Shown: in pieces, positions 61,701 to 64,000 of the stretch
Layout: each line of letters starts with the position of its first letter
Position numbering within the stretch: the first letter of the stretch is position 1
Assembly: GCA_033811195.1 (NCBI GenBank)
Contig: JAPXOZ010000007.1
Span: forward strand, 1-64,000
Direction of reading: 5' to 3'
Length of the DNA stretch: 64,000 nt
From: Cacconaster sp033811195
GTDB lineage: Bacteria > Bacteroidota > Bacteroidia > Bacteroidales > UBA932
The notes under the pieces: model-generated
What the model was told of the DNA's origin: nothing
The model's database searches: none
Seen by the model: only the letters and a program-made list of their open reading frames with translations
Made by a program: the position numbers and the translations under genes

Positions 61701-62068
61701 AGCAACTGGCAGATACGGGCCAGATTATCGGGTGTGCTTCGCCTGCGAATGATGCAACTGATACATTCAGGAATTTAAAAGTGGGTACCAGGGAGTTTAT
61801 AGAGATAGTGGCTGAGGTCTTTTCAGATTGGATCCCGCAATTGCGGGGAATGAGTTTCCAGGCCATGTGGAGCGGTTATTATATCGAGCCGCGCTACATC
61901 GTGGACCCGGCCAGAGGACTCTTTATGGGTATGCGCGGACATGGATTCATGCTGTCGCAATATATCGCTAAACTCTATGTGGATTCACTCCTTGGGCGGG
62001 AAGTTCCCGATTATTTCCGTAAATTGGCTCTTGACGGCCCCGGCCTAAGCGAACAAGCGTTTAAGTAG
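58784..62068 (+). CDS. Fused iron-sulfur flavoprotein amino-acid dehydrogenase (HcnABC/sarcosine-oxidase-like)
   Basis: 1,094 residues joining parts that are usually separate subunits. In order: 2Fe-2S Fer2_4 domain with C60, C65, C68, C80 (HcnA/SoxA N-terminus-like); FAD/NAD disulfide-reductase-type domain (VAIIGAGPAGL at 125-135, second VGAGNIGYL); a ferredoxin-like insert near 470-520 with CNPCSFAC and CIGCMDCVSQCPG (likely two 4Fe-4S); a BFD-like 2Fe-2S domain near 621-675 (CHCEDVN...CRGSRC); and a DAO-type FAD domain from about 720 (VAGGGIAGSATFRYLAEAG). Relatives oxidise glycine, proline, hydroxyproline, sarcosine or opines; the substrate here is unknown. Single gene with its own promoter. 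Confidence 0.85.
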   Translation: MYKITNHPILDIPQEDLVEFLFEGTPVRGQRGHTIAAALHQAGYPIHQHSLLGRHRSMECGIGKCGACEMLVDGTIRRICITKVDGVKVVERIGDANSAGEKGVMASVPEIFRTDSLKRTYRTTVAIIGAGPAGLAVREELNKAGVDNLVIDNNDKIGGQFLMQTHQFFFFERERKFGGMRGFDIAQTLAGDSKEGIFLDCTVWDILEGKLIAVKNIVTQEVFYVEAEQLVIATGALPFMPPLKNDDVPGVYTAAVVQRMMNKEYTLLGKNILTVGAGNIGYLTSYQAMQAGARVKAIIEAMPHEGGFPVQANRVRRLGIPIMTSHVLLEAIPNEDRSGIIGAIIARCENFKAIPGTERRIDGIDCINICTGLNPDNQLLRKGQEIFGLACHGVGDAVRIGEGTSAVLRGRQCAYEIMQALGYRINYDEYLTISKEYIDSQQHPKRILDEPRKPSAERMAERGFVLMDCLYGFACNPCSFACRHGAITKSSTSTVPFIDYDKCIGCMDCVSQCPGLAIFGYLTDRRRLYLPIEYAAESGSEVFLVDNDGQKVGEGIIDRILIKPNRTNVAIVTAKEIYDESSPEDLLKVRGFIVKEHYPEPLVTQPVPEIAQDKGALANTFICHCEDVNLEQLLKMMGNRTSITAQELKHITRIGMGVCRGSRCLQRARQALRNHGIEVIGEFTPRGPMANLVEIGAVSNREGSGTFITSDRFTKQSPVKVGAFVAGGGIAGSATFRYLAEAGFEPVLINMDHGSSWRNIAGGRPAFSLPALADIAKHNLEIFKDLDTKGEIDFRLIRYISFAHDEANYKALEASIAWSDAYMVEKKDFQREISDYFNPNLDIYSHALISRDCWQASPGRTIDLVRHLGIEAGGTVFENTQLVNVSKNGDLYELLVKHPDGKYVRYQTEIFVNALGANAEKFAKQLGIETGLFPVRHQAFITKRLPLLGKNGAPLDMLIDRRKYKGFSAVYGQQLADTGQIIGCASPANDATDTFRNLKVGTREFIEIVAEVFSDWIPQLRGMSFQAMWSGYYIEPRYIVDPARGLFMGMRGHGFMLSQYIAKLYVDSLLGREVPDYFRKLALDGPGLSEQAFK

Positions 62069-62070
62069 TT

Positions 62071-63291
62071 CTATTCCTTGTGCGTGTAGAAGAATTTGCA
62101 GAAATAACGCATCAGGATTACGATTAGGATGATGCTGATTAGCAGAATGTTGATGTAGAGGCGCTGGTGAATGGAGTCATTCAAAACCACCTGGTCGCTA
62201 TCTTCAGATAAGATAGCAGAAATCCTTTCCGATGTAATCCTGCGAGAAGGCCATTTATGGATGATTGTTCCGTTGTCAAAGTAGACTCCCCCTCCATTTG
62301 AGCGTACAAGTGTCATCAGTGCTTTACGGTCTACAGTATAGATGGTTTCCTGAGGGAAAAATACTTCAACCGGGTTATCTTCAAATTCTCTGGTTGTACT
62401 CAGGAGTATAAACCGGCTGCCTGCTGAGAGCGTTTCAGACTTCAGCAGAGCCAGATCAAACCACTTATGTGGAGTCATATCCTCAGGATCCCAAATTACT
62501 CCCGCCACTAAAGGCCCATCTTGCAAGAGTATCTCAGTGCAGTACTCTCCGGCTGTATCTCTGAGCGAGATGTCCACTTGCGCCAATTCTACTGAACCGG
62601 AAATCAACTCAGTTCTTGAATCAACGAATGTCCAGGTAGAATCTGGCAGATTGCTAAGGTCAAACTCCTTCTGTTTACCATCCTTTGAGTATACGAAAAT
62701 CGTTTCATATTCAGCACGTGACTCTTTGGCTAACATATCGAGATCGGTTCCCACCTTGTAAGCAGTGAAATCGATCTGGGGGATATTATAATATGTTGGA
62801 ATTGCGATCAGCAGTGCAAGGGCACAGAAGAGTCCGACACTAACCCACTCGAAAGCGGCATGTGCTATGGGGACAAAACTTTTACGGTTGAAAAAAAGCA
62901 CCAGCGCACAGGTCAGCAGCACAAGATTTTTGTAGAACGTCTCCCAATTGGTCAGGTGGATAGCCTCACCGAAACACCCGCAATCGGTGATCGGATTGAA
63001 TATGGCCAGATAGAGCGTGAGTAAAGTGAAGAAAGAAATAAAAACAAGCCCCAGCCAGGTAAAAAACCTCATTCTTAACCCAAGGAGGATGGAGATACCA
63101 ATAATAAACTCCACCGTCGAAAGTGCAATTCCGAGCCCAATAGAAGCGGAATCCAAGAATCCCATATGGAATACTGCGAGATATTCCTTGATGATCAGTC
63201 CCGTGCCAATGGGATCGGTAAGCTTAAGAAAACCTGAAAGTATGAATGTAAGGCCGAATATAAGCCTGCACAGAGCTTTTGCTAACTTCAT
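62071..63291 (-). CDS. BT_3928-like DoxX-type membrane protein with periplasmic domain
   Basis: 406 residues. The first four helices (about 1-140) are a DoxX/MauE-like unit (FGLTFILSGFLKLTDPIGTG, ...NPITDCGCFGEA with a Cys pair). A fifth helix leads to a roughly 200-residue periplasmic region without the thioredoxin CxxC, and a last helix near the C-terminus. Its start overlaps tmk by 4 bp, as often seen for this family in Bacteroidales. It could move electrons or disulfides; unproven. Confidence 0.8.
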   Translation of the reverse strand: MKLAKALCRLIFGLTFILSGFLKLTDPIGTGLIIKEYLAVFHMGFLDSASIGLGIALSTVEFIIGISILLGLRMRFFTWLGLVFISFFTLLTLYLAIFNPITDCGCFGEAIHLTNWETFYKNLVLLTCALVLFFNRKSFVPIAHAAFEWVSVGLFCALALLIAIPTYYNIPQIDFTAYKVGTDLDMLAKESRAEYETIFVYSKDGKQKEFDLSNLPDSTWTFVDSRTELISGSVELAQVDISLRDTAGEYCTEILLQDGPLVAGVIWDPEDMTPHKWFDLALLKSETLSAGSRFILLSTTREFEDNPVEVFFPQETIYTVDRKALMTLVRSNGGGVYFDNGTIIHKWPSRRITSERISAILSEDSDQVVLNDSIHQRLYINILLISIILIVILMRYFCKFFYTHKE

Positions 63292-63965
63292 GACAATGCC
63301 TCTATCTCTTTACGTATTTTAATAAAAATGTCGTTTGCCGGAAGCATGTTTCCATTTCCGTCACTACAATCTATTCTCTTGAAACTTTCATCCAGAGCAC
63401 ATTGCTCCAGATAGATATCTCTTACCTTAACCTGGAAAGCGATGTCAGCCTCGTGTATGTCGTTTTTACCTTCAAGATAGGCGCGGTCATCCCCATGGCG
63501 AGATGCACTGAGCTTGGAATCTACAAATTTGATAGGTACATCAAGGAATAGGTTAAGATCAGGTGCGGGAATACCAAAATATCCGAGTTCTACATCTATA
63601 ATCCAATCCCTGAGGAGCCGTGCCTCTTCGGCAGATTCAAGTTTGGAGCACTGGAATGCGATGTTGGAGTAATAATATCTGTCAAGAATCACGCATCGTC
63701 CCTCATCAAGCCATTTGCGTAACATTGGGCCTGCATCCCTGCGATCCTCTGCAAAAAGTAGAGCCACAAGTTGGGGAAGCACCTGCTCTATCGAGCCAAA
63801 ATCTCCTCTAAGAAATCTTGCGATAAGATCTCCGAAAACCGGAGCATCAAATCTGGGGAAGTGGAGATATTCGACCTTATGTCCACAGGATTCCATATAA
63901 TTGGAAACCATCTTGAGTTGTGTGGATTTGCCCGCTCCATCAAGTCCTTCTAGTACTATCAGCAT
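63288..63965 (-). CDS. tmk: Thymidylate kinase
   Basis: 225 residues. P-loop GLDGAGKST at the N-terminus, DRYYYSN (DRx motif) and the LID region ASRHGDDRAYLEGKNDIHE. It phosphorylates dTMP to dTDP for DNA synthesis. First of a two-gene operon; ATGA overlap with the DoxX-like gene. A -7 box TAACTTTG at 63993-64000 gives a 22-nt leader. Confidence 0.95.
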   Translation of the reverse strand: MLIVLEGLDGAGKSTQLKMVSNYMESCGHKVEYLHFPRFDAPVFGDLIARFLRGDFGSIEQVLPQLVALLFAEDRRDAGPMLRKWLDEGRCVILDRYYYSNIAFQCSKLESAEEARLLRDWIIDVELGYFGIPAPDLNLFLDVPIKFVDSKLSASRHGDDRAYLEGKNDIHEADIAFQVKVRDIYLEQCALDESFKRIDCSDGNGNMLPANDIFIKIRKEIEALS

Positions 63966-63972
63966 AAATGTC

Positions 63973-64000
63973 TATCTTTGTATTTCGTCCCACAAAGTTA
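63973..64000. promoter_or_regulatory. Divergent -7 elements at window end
   Basis: Minus: TAACTTTG (64000 to 63993) for tmk. Plus: TATCTTTG at 63973-63980, implying a plus-strand gene starting just beyond the window. Confidence 0.6.

Overview
The window looks like chromosome from an anaerobic member of the Bacteroidota, most likely order Bacteroidales. The reasons are: promoters of the TAnnTTTG type in front of many genes; almost no Shine-Dalgarno sequences; TonB-dependent receptors, many lipoproteins and the HU-CCDC81, DUF1460, DUF4493-like and BT_3928-like families; and oxygen or peroxide defence by rubrerythrin and a flavodiiron protein. I cannot name the family or genus from the sequence alone.

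Layout. 0-14.4 kb is mostly housekeeping: an HU-CCDC81 envelope protein, dnaG, metG, a convergent recA-trpS pair, then rlmN, a type Vd patatin, recX, prfB (with its programmed frameshift), tpiA and prmA. 14.4-22.9 kb has a beta-helix lipoprotein, tRNA-Leu, a peptide transporter linked to tRNA-Thr, a tyrosine phenol-lyase/tryptophanase-family gene behind a Tyr/Cys-rich leader peptide and terminator, RNase P RNA, and a cation antiporter. 22.9-30.6 kb has a tight minus-strand operon (acyl-ACP thioesterase, steroid-5-alpha-reductase-like protein, lipoprotein, Old Yellow Enzyme, GH18 protein), then a glutaminyl cyclase and a TPP-riboswitch-controlled TonB receptor. 30.6-33.3 kb has tRNA-Cys and a second outer-membrane receptor.

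33.3-39.8 kb is visibly AT-richer and holds a defence island: an ApeA-like HEPN protein, an MvaI/BcnI-type restriction-modification system with its own XRE regulator, and AbiH. 39.8-52.4 kb returns to core genes: a candidate small RNA, a flavodiiron protein, an operon of purM, an exported glutamate-racemase homologue, a DEDD exonuclease and RlmI, then PBP4, an aminotransferase, rubrerythrin, a tiny winged-helix protein and a membrane LytTR regulator. 52.5-57.0 kb is a type II fatty-acid-synthesis cluster (fabH-fabK-fabF-fabZ-fabG). 57-64 kb has a four-helix-bundle protein, a DUF4493-like lipoprotein, a 1,094-residue fused iron-sulfur flavoprotein, a DoxX-like membrane protein and tmk.

The most interesting signals are: (1) the Tyr/Cys leader peptide with a matched antiterminator/terminator upstream of a lyase with altered active-site residues; (2) a family of intergenic arrays that differ in sequence but all have a 7-bp period, three of which supply the stop codon of the neighbouring gene; (3) a 36-bp hairpin present twice, 45 kb apart and inverted, next to such arrays; (4) the putative steroid/bile-acid ring-reducing operon; (5) the defence island; and (6) an exported MurI-like lipoprotein. 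All family names rest on motif recognition by eye; no database search was run.
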